A stretch of 64,000 bases of DNA, from the NCBI GenBank assembly GCA_028714255.1, contig JAQTMR010000004.1, positions 90,055 to 154,054 of the forward strand. The letters run 5' to 3'. The notes below the pieces were generated by a model. That model saw only the letters and a program-made list of their open reading frames with translations. It made no database searches and was not told the DNA's origin. Of the stretch, positions 25,474 through 34,736 are shown piece by piece. The position numbers were made by a program, and so were the translations under genes. The stretch is from Phycisphaerae bacterium (GTDB taxonomy: Bacteria; Planctomycetota; Phycisphaerae; Sedimentisphaerales; Anaerobacaceae). The stretch's first letter is position 1; the number at the start of each line of letters is the position of its first letter.

Positions 25474-26931
25474 TTATAGTGACCAGCCGGAGCGATATTT
25501 AGTTTGGACGTATTTATTCGCCTCGGGCAGATTCGTTATTTTCATATTTTTGCTGTCCCATTCGAGTCTCTGGCCTGGGAAACGCAATGCGATATTGCCC
25601 AGCAGAACCATTTCGGTGAACGGGCCTGAATAATCGAAATTCGAACAAGCGGCAACGCCTCCTTTGCAGGCTTGTACCCAGTTTTGCTGGTGGCTTGTCT
25701 CGACTCTCGCGATGGTCTTCGGCGGGAGTTTGTAGGCCTTCATATTCGATTCGGGTATAATCCGCGGGCTGCCGCCGTACTGGCTATACCTTATTATGCC
25801 CTTATCGCCCCTGATGAAGCCATTGCTTTCGTCCTGTTCGAGCGGCCTGCCTGCTTCGAGTTCAACTGGTCTTTCCGGTTTCATTCCGCCATCGTACCAG
25901 GACAATTTAATAGGCCCTCTGCCGTCACGCGCGGCAAATTCGTAACGTACTATGCTGGCGCGTGGGAAGGAATCTGTTTTTTCTTCTATGCTGCCCCACT
26001 TGACGCCTTTGACCATACGGGCATAGTGCGAAGCACAGGCTTCGACAGCGACGGGGTTTTCAAGCTTGAGCGCCCAGAATGCGGGGTCAAGAACGTGACA
26101 AGCCATATCGCCCAGCGCGCCGCAGCCGAAATCCCACCAGCCTCGCCAGAAGCGAGGATGATACAGCGGATGGAACGACCGCTTCGGAGCGGGGCCGAGC
26201 CACAAATCCCAATCGAGCGTATTCGGAACGGGCGGTTTATCCGTTGGCTTGTCTATTCCCTGCGGCCAGATGGGTCTGTTTGTCCAGGCGTGTACCTCGC
26301 TGACGTTACCAATGGCGCCGTCGGCAATCCACTCACACACCAGCCTTGCGCCTTCGCCGGAATGGCCCTGATTACCCATCTGGGTAGCTACCTTATATTT
26401 TCGGGCGGCCTCTGTCAGCATACGGGCCTCATGGACCGAATGCGTCAGAGGTTTTTCCACATAAACGTGTTTGCCGAGCTGCATAGCAGCCATCGCAATT
26501 ACGGCGTGAGAGTGGTCGGGCGTGGCAATGACTACCGCGTCAATATCCTTTTGCTGTTCGAGCATTTTGCGGTAATCGCGATACCTTTTGGCCTTTGGGA
26601 ACTGTTCGAACACGCTGGCGGCGTATTTGTCGTCCACATCGCACAGCGCGACAATATTCTCGCCGGACGTATCTTTAGGGAGGATTGCGCCTTCCCTTGT
26701 CAGCTCGAAGCCTCCGACATCGAGGATGTCTTTTTTGCCCTGTCCGCCGATGCCGACGGCCGCAACGTTTAATTTTTCGCTCGGGGGAGTATAACCCGGG
26801 CCTCCGAGTACATATCGCGGGACAATCGTAAACGCTGCCGCGGCAGCGGCTGCGCCGCGAACAAAATCACGCCGGGAAATCCCGTCACTGTTTCCGGAGT
26901 TTGACGTCGAAGTACTTTCACACTTTTTCAT
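25474..26931 (-). CDS. Gfo/Idh/MocA family oxidoreductase with Tat signal
   Basis: The 485-residue product starts with a twin-arginine signal ([20 protein letters not shown]), then [15 protein letters not shown] as nucleotide-binding loop, [35 protein letters not shown] and [15 protein letters not shown]. The EKP motif carries the usual catalytic Lys. Later [21 protein letters not shown] matches the C-terminal substrate-binding domain of Planctomycetota members. GAGGT lies upstream of the ATG. It is co-directional with the TIM-barrel and HEAT genes. It is probably a periplasmic sugar oxidoreductase; some family members instead hydrolyse or deglycosylate with bound NAD. Confidence 0.9.
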   Translation of the reverse strand: MKKCESTSTSNSGNSDGISRRDFVRGAAAAAAAFTIVPRYVLGGPGYTPPSEKLNVAAVGIGGQGKKDILDVGGFELTREGAILPKDTSGENIVALCDVDDKYAASVFEQFPKAKRYRDYRKMLEQQKDIDAVVIATPDHSHAVIAMAAMQLGKHVYVEKPLTHSVHEARMLTEAARKYKVATQMGNQGHSGEGARLVCEWIADGAIGNVSEVHAWTNRPIWPQGIDKPTDKPPVPNTLDWDLWLGPAPKRSFHPLYHPRFWRGWWDFGCGALGDMACHVLDPAFWALKLENPVAVEACASHYARMVKGVKWGSIEEKTDSFPRASIVRYEFAARDGRGPIKLSWYDGGMKPERPVELEAGRPLEQDESNGFIRGDKGIIRYSQYGGSPRIIPESNMKAYKLPPKTIARVETSHQQNWVQACKGGVAACSNFDYSGPFTEMVLLGNIALRFPGQRLEWDSKNMKITNLPEANKYVQTKYRSGWSL

Positions 26932-26984
26932 ATTACCTCGTCCTTAAAAAATATTATAATGGGCCGAATTCGTTAATTAAACGC

Positions 26985-29081
26985 TCACTGCCCATCTATC
27001 AATTTCTGCAATTTCTTCCGCAGGGAATCACTTTTCGTTGTTTCGAGCACCTTTTTCAAAACAGCTTTGGTTTTATCCGGTTCGCTTTTTATCGTATCTT
27101 CTGCGATTTTCACCACGGCTGAACCGGCTTCTTTCTGCAAAGCCTCATCATCCAGATACGCCGAGGTCATCTCCAGCGACTCAATCGCTTTTACGTTCGC
27201 CAAAGCTGATAATATCGTTTTCTTTTCATCGGTATTGACCGCCAGTTTCATCGCCTGGCCGTACATTTTTACGGTTTCTTCCGCCGAACGAGCGCTTTCA
27301 AGTCCAATTAAGCGCACATAGCCCCGCAGCGCCAGTGTCCGGCGCACCTGGTCGCCGGAGTTCCTGGCCGTTTCGAGCAAATTATCTGCCGGGGCGGCGT
27401 TGGGCCAGTCGCCCAAGGCGCGAATGACGGTGGTCTGCACATCTGCATTGTCGTCCTTTAAGGCCTTTTGCAATACGCCGAGAGCGCTATTGTCCCCAAG
27501 GCCTCCGAGTATTCTAAGCATCGCGCATCGGAGATTGACTTCCTTAACGGAATCAATCACGCCCAACACGGCAGCTGTACCTTCGCTTGTGCTGTCAGAT
27601 TTATGGGACACGGTAATAACGGTTTTCTCGGCTTCTGCCAGTTCGGTTTCATTTTGGGAATTTTTTAAGACCTTGACCAGTTCCGGTACATTCGCCGGTG
27701 TTGCAATATCTCCTAAGGCCTTGAGCGATTCGAGCCTTACTTTGTCGTCCGTGTCCTGCGCGGTTTTCAGTAAAGTTTCCAGGGCTTCGCGAATATTGCG
27801 CCGCCCTACACTGCGAATCAGCTCAATTTTGACTTTGGGCTCGGCCTGTGAAATACTTGTCACGATGGTTTCGTCAACGCCGGGGCCATTTAAAAGACAG
27901 AGACTCTCGCGGGCGGTTTGGCTTTCTGCCTCATCCGCAGTTGCCGCAGTTTGAGCCAGAAGAACAACCATCGAAGCGTTTCCAAGCGATGCCAATGCCT
28001 TTAAAGCTGCTATGCGAACTTCTTTTTGCGGAGCCTTGGCGGCAGTAACAACCACGGGCAAAACGGAAGTGTCCTTGCGGTCGGCAAGAGCCGAGAGCAA
28101 TTGCACCTGTCCGGCTGGCGAGAGGTTCGGCATCTCCGCCGCGACGGCCTGTGCCACTTCCGCCGCGGGTATTAGTCTTATAAAACTAATCGCTTCGGCC
28201 TGCATAGCGGGGTCACTGCCTTTAAGAACATCAACAACCAGACCGACCGCCTTTTCCGGCTCGGCGGTAATCATACCTTCCAGAGCGGCAGAACGAATTT
28301 GGGTCGGCTCGGAGGGGACATATAATTGCCTGTAAATAGCCAATGCTGCGCTTTTATTTCCCGAAGCCGCGAACTTATCGGCACAGGCCAGATAAGCTTC
28401 TACCAAAACCGTGTGCCGGTCGCCCGAGGACCGCTTCAGAGCCTCGTTTAGTTTTGCAGCGGCGGCCTGGCCTGCGATTTTGCCGAGAGCAGCTGCCGCG
28501 GCCTGTGCGATTTCCTTATCGGGGTCACTCAACAGCTTACTTAGAGGCATCACCGCAGCTTCGTCGCCGCGCTCTGCCAACGAATTGATTATCCCGGCTT
28601 TTATTTTGCCGCTGGTTTTATCCAAAGCGATGTTCAACACATCATCAACCGCCGGGTCCTGTATCCGTTCGAGGGCGTAGCGGGCCATATCAGAGGTATC
28701 CGGGCTGGTCAGCATTTTATCGAGTGTGGGTACGGACTCTTTTGTGCCGATAACGCTCAACTGTCTGCAGACGAATTGCTTGCCGGTCAATGTCGCATCC
28801 GAGCAGAGAAACACCAGCAGGCGTTTCTCGATTTGTTTGAGAAGCTCGGGCGAACCGTGCGCTTCACGAATAATATCCGCCAGCTTGATAAGGCTCTCCC
28901 TGCTCTGGCCGAATTCGTAGGCGGCAATTTTCTCCAGCTGCTTATCTAATTCCTGCAGCTGCGGCGGAATAGACGCAGCCGTATTCTCCGCTGCCGAGGT
29001 CTGGCCTACAGAAGCAAAACAGAAAATAATAAACAAACCGGCGACAACTCTTAAGGAGACGAATAGTTTTGGGTTTTCCAT
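26985..29081 (-). CDS. Exported HEAT-repeat protein
   Basis: From the ATG at 29081, preceded by AAAGGA, the product is 698 residues with a signal peptide (MENPKLFVSLRVVAGLFIIFCFASVG...). It is otherwise almost entirely tandem 30-35-residue helical HEAT repeats, for example EIAQAAAAALGKIAGQAAAAK, DKVRLESLKALGDIATPANV and ADVQTTVIRALGDWPNAAPA. There is no catalytic domain. HEAT solenoids serve as protein-binding scaffolds; such exported proteins are often found next to ThuA and Gfo/Idh/MocA genes in Planctomycetota. It lies inside the operon, 53 bp before the oxidoreductase gene. The partner is unknown. Confidence 0.88.
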   Translation of the reverse strand: MENPKLFVSLRVVAGLFIIFCFASVGQTSAAENTAASIPPQLQELDKQLEKIAAYEFGQSRESLIKLADIIREAHGSPELLKQIEKRLLVFLCSDATLTGKQFVCRQLSVIGTKESVPTLDKMLTSPDTSDMARYALERIQDPAVDDVLNIALDKTSGKIKAGIINSLAERGDEAAVMPLSKLLSDPDKEIAQAAAAALGKIAGQAAAAKLNEALKRSSGDRHTVLVEAYLACADKFAASGNKSAALAIYRQLYVPSEPTQIRSAALEGMITAEPEKAVGLVVDVLKGSDPAMQAEAISFIRLIPAAEVAQAVAAEMPNLSPAGQVQLLSALADRKDTSVLPVVVTAAKAPQKEVRIAALKALASLGNASMVVLLAQTAATADEAESQTARESLCLLNGPGVDETIVTSISQAEPKVKIELIRSVGRRNIREALETLLKTAQDTDDKVRLESLKALGDIATPANVPELVKVLKNSQNETELAEAEKTVITVSHKSDSTSEGTAAVLGVIDSVKEVNLRCAMLRILGGLGDNSALGVLQKALKDDNADVQTTVIRALGDWPNAAPADNLLETARNSGDQVRRTLALRGYVRLIGLESARSAEETVKMYGQAMKLAVNTDEKKTILSALANVKAIESLEMTSAYLDDEALQKEAGSAVVKIAEDTIKSEPDKTKAVLKKVLETTKSDSLRKKLQKLIDGQ

Positions 29082-29206
29082 TTCATTCCTTTCCAAACGC
29101 TGTATCAAAAGCGACTTGTGAGGGTTGGAGGCATTCTAAAAGATTGAATTCGTTAATTCAACACAAAAATCAAGGCAACTATTTCCCATCGGCGTCAGTT
29201 CGCCGA

Positions 29207-30161
29207 CTATTCAGTGGGCAAACTTTTACGGGTGCGAACTTCTGTCTCCGTTGGGAAATCATCGGGCACTTTCTGCGTAACTTTGCCGGTTGCCGCCCAT
29301 TCGGCACCGCGCTGGAACGTTACGATAAAACCGACGCACTCGATAGCGGGCGAAAAAGGCTTCTTGAAATGAACGTGGCCCATGGTTGTGTGAAAAACCC
29401 TGCCCTTGCCGTAATTAACCGTAAACAGGACAGGCTCGTGCTGGCCTGTGCCCACGCCTTTGGGTTCGGAGTACGCGGTCGCGAGGATGGTGAGGTTTTT
29501 GGCAGGGCCGCGGAGCTTGCCGTAAAGCTCGTCTTTGGCGTGCATCCATTTTTCGGGCAAACCTTTGGTGACGGGGTGGTCGCTGACGCGGTTTATGACC
29601 TGAAACGCATGAGCCGGCCCGTGCGAGCCAGCCAGGCCGGGCGAATTATCGAAAACAGTCTTGCCGTCTTTCCAAATAAACTAAGGGGCCTGCATTTGCA
29701 TCGCGCTCACCCCAGCCGGCAAGGCCGATTATCTCGTTATACTCTTTCCATTTCGGGAAAGAATTATTTGACGAATGGTAAATGACAACGCCGCCGCCGG
29801 AGGAGACGTAATCGGCGAAGGCTTTTTTGGTTTCTTCGGGCCAGTCGGGGTCGTCAACATCATCGTAGTCAACCACGACGACGTTGTAGTCAGCGAAAGA
29901 AGGCTTGAAATTCTTCACGCCTTCGTCGCCGGGCAAAGGTTTAGCAACGTCAACCTTGAAAAGCCCCGTCTCTTCGAGATATTGCTTCAATATCGGGCTG
30001 CTGACCTGCCAATTGTGCCACGGGCCCATTCGGCCGGTCACGATAAGTGCCTTTAAGCTGGTAGTTTCGGATGCTTCCAAATTACCTCCGGCTATAATTA
30101 AATAAAAAATAGTAATTACGATTATAGTTTTAGTTATCAGTTTCATTTTATCTCTTTTCAT
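29207..30161 (-). pseudogene. ThuA-domain protein gene interrupted by a frameshift
   Basis: The 5' part (30161 to about 29677) encodes a signal peptide and a ThuA-like glutamine-amidotransferase fold: LKALIVTGRMGPWHNW, FADYNVVVVDYDD, YVSSGGGVVIYHSSNNSF, WGERDANAGPLVY. The frame then runs to a stop at 29646 after LERRQDCFR. Removing one A from the AAA at 29674-29676 (plus strand) restores YWKDGKTVFDNSPGLAGSHG, which continues through PVTKGLPEKWMHAKDELYGK and NYGKGRVFHTTMGHVHF to the stop at 29207. This is one gene with a single-base insertion. It may be a real pseudogene, a programmed slip or a sequencing error. The start overlaps the upstream gene (ATGA). Confidence 0.82.
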
Positions 30162-31159
30162 TTCTTTTCAAACGCCGCGTCAAAAGCAACCTGCGAGGGC
30201 TTGAAGTCCGCCTTTTTGATAAACCGGCAGGCCTCTTCTGCGCCGTGTTCGCGGTCCATTCTGCTGTCTTCCCACTCAATCGAAAGCGGCCCCTGATAGC
30301 CGACGTCGTTTAACGCGACGATAATCTCCTCGAAGTTTATGTCCCCGTGACCTATCGAACGGAAATCCCAGTATCTTCTCGGGTCGGCAAATTCCGTATG
30401 TCCGCCGAAGACGCCGACCGTGCCGTCACCGTGTCCCCACCACGCGTCCTTCATATGCGTATGGAAAATCCGATTGCCAAATGTGCGGATGAATTTAACA
30501 TAATCGACGCCCTGATAGCCGAAATGGCTGGGGTCGTAATTAAAACCGAATGCGGGGTGGTTCTTCACCGCTTCCAATGCTCTCTGCGCCGAGGCGATAT
30601 CAAATGCTATCTCGGTCGGGTGAACTTCCAGCGCGAACTTGATACCCTTTGCCTTGAACGCGTCGAGTATCGGTTTGAATCGTTTGCCGAAATCCTTAAA
30701 GCCCGCGTCTATCATCTTAGGCGAAGCAGGCGGGAAGGAATAAACCATATGCCAAATCGAGCTGCCTGTGAAACCATTAACGACTTTGACGCCAAGTTTC
30801 TTCGCGGCCTTGGCAGTATCGATTAGCTTTTGAGCGGCCCTTTGCCGAACACCTTCCGGGTCGCCATCGCCCCATACGTCCGGCGGCAATATCGATTTAT
30901 GCCGCTCGTCTATATTATCGCATATTGCCTGTCCGACTAAATGCGCGGATATGGCATAGACCGAAAGCCCGTGCTTTTTGAGCATCTTCAGTTTCGCCTC
31001 GCAATATTTATCATCGGCAAGGGCCTTATCGACCTCGAAGTGGTCGCCCCAGCAGGCCAGCTCCAATCCGTCAAATCCCCAGCTTGCCGCCTTCTTGGCT
31101 AATACTTCGAGCGGCAAATCCGCCCACTGTCCGGTGAATAGAGTTACAGGTCGAGCCAT
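30158..31159 (-). CDS. Sugar phosphate isomerase/epimerase-like TIM barrel protein
   Basis: The 333-residue cytoplasmic protein (no signal peptide) begins [22 protein letters not shown] and shows [75 protein letters not shown] and [15 protein letters not shown]. The Glu, Asp, His and Glu at strand ends suit a divalent-metal site of the xylose-isomerase-like family. It is the first gene of the minus-strand operon and is coupled by four overlapping bases to the frameshifted ThuA gene. It probably isomerises a sugar or keto-sugar handled by the neighbouring oxidoreductases. Confidence 0.87.
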   Translation of the reverse strand: MARPVTLFTGQWADLPLEVLAKKAASWGFDGLELACWGDHFEVDKALADDKYCEAKLKMLKKHGLSVYAISAHLVGQAICDNIDERHKSILPPDVWGDGDPEGVRQRAAQKLIDTAKAAKKLGVKVVNGFTGSSIWHMVYSFPPASPKMIDAGFKDFGKRFKPILDAFKAKGIKFALEVHPTEIAFDIASAQRALEAVKNHPAFGFNYDPSHFGYQGVDYVKFIRTFGNRIFHTHMKDAWWGHGDGTVGVFGGHTEFADPRRYWDFRSIGHGDINFEEIIVALNDVGYQGPLSIEWEDSRMDREHGAEEACRFIKKADFKPSQVAFDAAFEKK

Positions 31160-31180
31160 TTTTTTTCTCCTTAACCAAAA

Positions 31181-31223
31181 GTCATTGCGAGTCCCGACGC
31201 TGTTTGTCGGGACGAAGCAATCT
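31181..31223. repeat. ATTGCGAG...GAAGCAAT palindromic dispersed repeat
   Basis: CATTGCGAGTCCCGAC and GTCGGGACGAAGCAATC form a nested palindrome around GCTGTTT, 22 bp upstream of the minus-strand isomerase start. The outer ATTGC/GCAAT arms match those in the 112-bp tandem unit at 22.7-22.9 kb. It is followed at 31261-31295 by a GTGCCTTGGTGTCTTAGTGG type degenerate repeat. Confidence 0.75.
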
Positions 31224-31403
31224 TAAATAACTTAAAACTCAACACTAACAACTTAAAACTCTTTTCGTGCCTTGGTGTCTTAGTGGCTAAAATCTACCCT
31301 TTCCCCTCGCACTTATCAAGCGTTTTTCCTGTTGCCCATTTAGGTGCATTCTGTTACATTTATAGCACATTTCAAAAATATCTTTGGAAAATGAGGTAGT
31401 TCG

Positions 31404-31868
31404 ATGTCAATTGTATGGCTGTTACTTTTACTGGTTCCACTCTTCTTATATTTAGCGCTGATGGAAAGACGTGATAAGAAGCGTGAGAAAAAGTTTGTCG
31501 AGCACCTTAAAGAGGAGGCATCTGGGTCCCCTGAGAAGCTACGTCTAATTGAAATATATGAAATAGAGACCAACCTAGTCAATAAGATAACAGACAAGAT
31601 GTTTTGTATCCTATCCGACGAAGGCAAAGACGACTTTTATGCAGGAGCGTTCAAGGAGGACTACAAGCCGGGGAAAGAAGAGCTGTCCGAGTGCCTCTTA
31701 GAGTATGGATACCAACCTAATATGTTCGATGATAAAGTATCAAATATGGTTAAAAAGCTAGCACATGACCCTGACTTAGCCTTTCTTCTCAAACATGGCG
31801 TTCGTAAGGAAGCGCAGCTCAGACATCAACTAAAACTTAAAACAAAAGAATTGGATAAAGAGAAATAA
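31404..31868 (+). CDS. Hypothetical protein with one N-terminal membrane helix
   Basis: The 154-residue product starts with a single transmembrane helix (SIVWLLLLLVPLFLYLALM) followed by a charged helical cytoplasmic part rich in Lys and Glu and ending with a likely coiled coil (QLRHQLKLKTKELDKEK). I recognise no family. It sits on the opposite strand to the sugar cluster and is followed by another orphan gene, giving a small island of unfamiliar genes. Confidence 0.55.
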   Translation: MSIVWLLLLLVPLFLYLALMERRDKKREKKFVEHLKEEASGSPEKLRLIEIYEIETNLVNKITDKMFCILSDEGKDDFYAGAFKEDYKPGKEELSECLLEYGYQPNMFDDKVSNMVKKLAHDPDLAFLLKHGVRKEAQLRHQLKLKTKELDKEK

Positions 31869-32029
31869 ACAGTGCAATTCTCTACGCACGGTTTTCGCCA
31901 TCCTACAAATTTTAAATTCCACACGGCGATGCACGCATAACGACGTGTGAATACGCCGGGCTTCCGGATCAGAATTCACCGGAACGATTAAGAACAGGGG
32001 CGGTGGTAGCCATCCACCAGATTGGCCGG

Positions 32030-32560
32030 TTAGCCCAATCCTGCCCTTTCGGCTTCATGCCTAACCACTTGGGCCAACTCCATCTCGAAGTTTGGAATTG
32101 GGGTTCCTTTGTCGAATTTCGTTTGGTTCTGATACGCCATAACCTCGAGTACACAGTTCCAGTATCCATCCTCTTTTAGTCCCTTCGCATACAGGAACAG
32201 GAACTTCTTAGCCCCCAATTCGCGCCACTGTACGATATGTACCGCCTCATGGAAATGATCCGATTCGGAGTCACGTAGTGAAGAGTCAATGAAAAAAAAG
32301 TCTTTGTAGGTGATTCCCCAATAGCTACCATGCTCGAAATCGTTGAACCCACTGACACCAAGTTGTTCAAGAGGAGGGGTGATCACTTTGGGAACGTATG
32401 CAACCTGTGTGGTCTGCAAGGTACTATGTGAGAAATAAAGACCGAGTCTTGAGAACCCCCTTGTAGCCAGAGGTACGGCGACTTCCCGATGTGCACTGAT
32501 GTATCCATCTATCCACGCTTCAACGCGCGGTAGTGCCGATTCTAATTCCCTAAGATCCAA
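32030..32560 (-). CDS. Putative HEXXH zinc-metallopeptidase-like protein
   Basis: The 176-residue protein contains DHFHEAVHIVQWRELGAK. H104-E105-x2-H108 is the zincin motif, and a glutamate at 139 in VLEVMAYQNQ is placed like the third ligand in HExxH...E gluzincin-type small peptidases. The helix HEAVHIVQW resembles metallopeptidase-like domains found near phage or contractile-injection genes, but no such genes are here. There is no signal peptide. Activity is inferred from the motif alone. Confidence 0.55.
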   Translation of the reverse strand: MDLRELESALPRVEAWIDGYISAHREVAVPLATRGFSRLGLYFSHSTLQTTQVAYVPKVITPPLEQLGVSGFNDFEHGSYWGITYKDFFFIDSSLRDSESDHFHEAVHIVQWRELGAKKFLFLYAKGLKEDGYWNCVLEVMAYQNQTKFDKGTPIPNFEMELAQVVRHEAERAGLG

Positions 32561-32588
32561 TCCATATCTCCTATGTGATTCTCTCTAC

Positions 32589-33758
32589 CTATTTTTTCAT
32601 TGGCGTCCATTTTTGTTTGCTCTTTGCGCTTGCGATAACGGTCTCGATAAATAACATACCACGAACGCCGTCATTAACGCCGGGGAAATCCAGAGTAATC
32701 TTATCAGGCTTTTTGCCTGCTATCGCGCACTTAATCGTCTCGGCGAAATTGCGGTAATTGTTCGCAAAGGCCTCGAAGAACGCCTCGGGATGGCCCGAAG
32801 GCAGACGCGTATTTCTTCCCGCGGTTGGGCTGTATGCACCCACATAGCCGTTGCCGCGCTTCCAGACCTGCTCAGGCGCGTTGTCGGCCCTTGTATATAA
32901 ATAGTTGGGATGCTCCTGGTGCCATTCCAAACTGGCCTTTTCGCCATATACCCAGACAGCGAGATTATTTTCTTCGCCTATCGAAATCTGGCTTGCGTGA
33001 AGAACGCCTTTTGCGCCGTTATTAAATTTCAAAAGGCAGTTGCAATCGTCATCGACCCTTCGGCCCTTAACAAAAGTCGTAAGGTCGGCGCAGATGTGGG
33101 AGATTTTCAGGCCCGATACGTATTCAGCTAAATTGGCGGCGTGCGTTCCGATGTCACCGACACAGCCTGCTCCGCTTTGCTTGGGGTCGGTTCGCCAGCT
33201 TGCCTGCATTTGGCCCGCTTTTTCAATCGCGGTAGCGAGCCAGCCCTGCGGGTACTGGACGATAACTTTGCGGATTTTACCGAGGTCGCCATTTCTCGCC
33301 ATGTCACGGGCGAGCTTTACCACGGGATAGCCTGTATAGTTGTGCATCAGGCCGAAGACCTTGTGCGTCTTTTTGACAAGGGCCTGTAATTGTTTTGCCT
33401 GCTGCGAGGTGAGCGTCATGGGCTTTTCGCACATTACGTTGAAGCCTGCCTTTAGGAAATCTCTGGCGATGGGGAAGTGCCAGTTGTTCGGCGTGGCAAT
33501 CGAAACGAAATCTATACGTTTATCTTCGGGAAGCTTCAATTCCGCTTTGAGCATTTCGGTATAAGTGCTGTAAACCCGCTTGGGGTCGAGAGCGAGTTCT
33601 TTGCCCATCTTTTTGGATTTTGCAGGATTGATATCAAACGCGCCTGCGACAAGCTCGATTTCGCCATCCAGGCGTGATGCTCTGCGGTGCACATCCCCGA
33701 TAAACGCCCCCGGCCCGCCGCCAACCATTCCCATCCTCAATTTACGGTTAAGTTTCAT
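32589..33758 (-). CDS. Gfo/Idh/MocA family oxidoreductase (cytoplasmic)
   Basis: From the ATG at 33758, with AAAGGGA upstream, the product is 389 residues. Motifs are MGMVGGGPGAFIGDVHRRAS (Rossmann loop), FVSIATPNNWHFPIARDFL, NVMCEKPMTLTSQQA (catalytic EKP), MHNYTGYPVVK and GCVGDIGTHAANLAEY. Unlike the two other family members here it lacks a Tat signal, so it acts in the cytoplasm. A longer TTG-type start 12 codons upstream is unlikely. It may belong to the same sugar pathway as the 24.6-31.2 kb operon, though two orphan genes separate them. Confidence 0.9.
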   Translation of the reverse strand: MKLNRKLRMGMVGGGPGAFIGDVHRRASRLDGEIELVAGAFDINPAKSKKMGKELALDPKRVYSTYTEMLKAELKLPEDKRIDFVSIATPNNWHFPIARDFLKAGFNVMCEKPMTLTSQQAKQLQALVKKTHKVFGLMHNYTGYPVVKLARDMARNGDLGKIRKVIVQYPQGWLATAIEKAGQMQASWRTDPKQSGAGCVGDIGTHAANLAEYVSGLKISHICADLTTFVKGRRVDDDCNCLLKFNNGAKGVLHASQISIGEENNLAVWVYGEKASLEWHQEHPNYLYTRADNAPEQVWKRGNGYVGAYSPTAGRNTRLPSGHPEAFFEAFANNYRNFAETIKCAIAGKKPDKITLDFPGVNDGVRGMLFIETVIASAKSKQKWTPMKK

Positions 33759-33869
33759 CACTGTCCCTTTCAACAAACTAACTGCCCGCTGCAATCAATA
33801 AAATATAAATCGCCGATACGCCGAAGTCAACTATTGATTTGGAACGTTGTTTTACATAGAATCTGGCAA

Positions 33870-34583
33870 ATGTATATCATACCAGCAATAGATTTGCGGA
33901 ACGGTAAATGCGTTCGGCTCATTCAGGGCGATTACAATCGCCAGATAGACTACTGCGATGACCCTATCAAACAGGCGAAGAAATTTAGCTCGGCTGGCGC
34001 AGAATGGCTGCATATCGTCGATTTGGACGGCGCAAAAACCGGAAAGCCCGCCAACACAGAGGTAATATCATCAATCGCGGCATTAGGACTATTAAAAATC
34101 GAAGTCGGAGGCGGGCTGCGCGATGAGGCTTCCATCAAACAATTGTTAGATGTCGGAGTCGAATGGGTGATAATCGGTACAAAAGCTGTAAGCGACTTTG
34201 CGTGGTTCAGTGAAATGGCCAGGAAATTTGCCGGGAAAATCGTGCTTGGCCTTGACGCACGCGGTGACAAGGTCGCTACTGAAGGCTGGGTGAAAGACAG
34301 TTCCAAATCTTCATTGGGGTTCGCAATCGAAGCGGCGAAACTGCCCATCGCGGCGATAATATATACCGACATCGCCAAAGACGGTATGATGGCAGGGCCC
34401 AACTTAGAAAGAACGAAAGCTCTGGCAGAAGCGGTGCGCGTACCCGTTATCGCATCGGGCGGCGTAGGCGAAATAGCCGATATTAAAAAGCTGGCAGCAG
34501 CAAAAGTCGAAGCGGTAATAGTCGGCAGGGCCTTATATGAAGGCAGGCTGACTCTTTCGGACGCGATAAACGCGGCAAAATAG
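33870..34583 (+). CDS. hisA: Phosphoribosylformimino-AICAR ribotide isomerase HisA
   Basis: HisA converts ProFAR to PRFAR by Amadori rearrangement in histidine biosynthesis. The 237-residue (beta/alpha)8 barrel begins MYIIPAIDLRNGKCVRLIQGDY. The catalytic Asp is in PAIDL and the second in IYTDIAKDGMMAGPN. Phosphate-binding GGGLRDEA and ASGGVGEIADIKKL and the terminal VGRALYEG are all present. The ATG at 33870 gives the exact family start; an upstream in-frame extension has no homology-like content. It stands alone, so other his genes must be elsewhere. Confidence 0.95.
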   Translation: MYIIPAIDLRNGKCVRLIQGDYNRQIDYCDDPIKQAKKFSSAGAEWLHIVDLDGAKTGKPANTEVISSIAALGLLKIEVGGGLRDEASIKQLLDVGVEWVIIGTKAVSDFAWFSEMARKFAGKIVLGLDARGDKVATEGWVKDSSKSSLGFAIEAAKLPIAAIIYTDIAKDGMMAGPNLERTKALAEAVRVPVIASGGVGEIADIKKLAAAKVEAVIVGRALYEGRLTLSDAINAAK

Positions 34584-34736
34584 CTGTCACTGACAATATT
34601 ACCCCGCCGGCGAAATTTTTTGCATCTGCAAGAGAAAAACAATATAATGGTCTTATAATAAGCCTGGCGTTAAATTTGTCAGACAAACCTCTGGTGGTTT
34701 GTTCCTTATTCTCTGCTGATAAGATTTGGGAAAATA

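Noticed and set aside
25672..26772. 366-residue open frame antisense to the Tat-exported Gfo/Idh/MocA gene
   Set aside because: A long shadow frame caused by codon bias of the real gene on the other strand; the minus-strand product has all family motifs.
27400..27954. 184-residue frame antisense to the HEAT-repeat gene
   Set aside because: Repetitive Ser/Thr/Ala-rich shadow of a repeat-coding gene.
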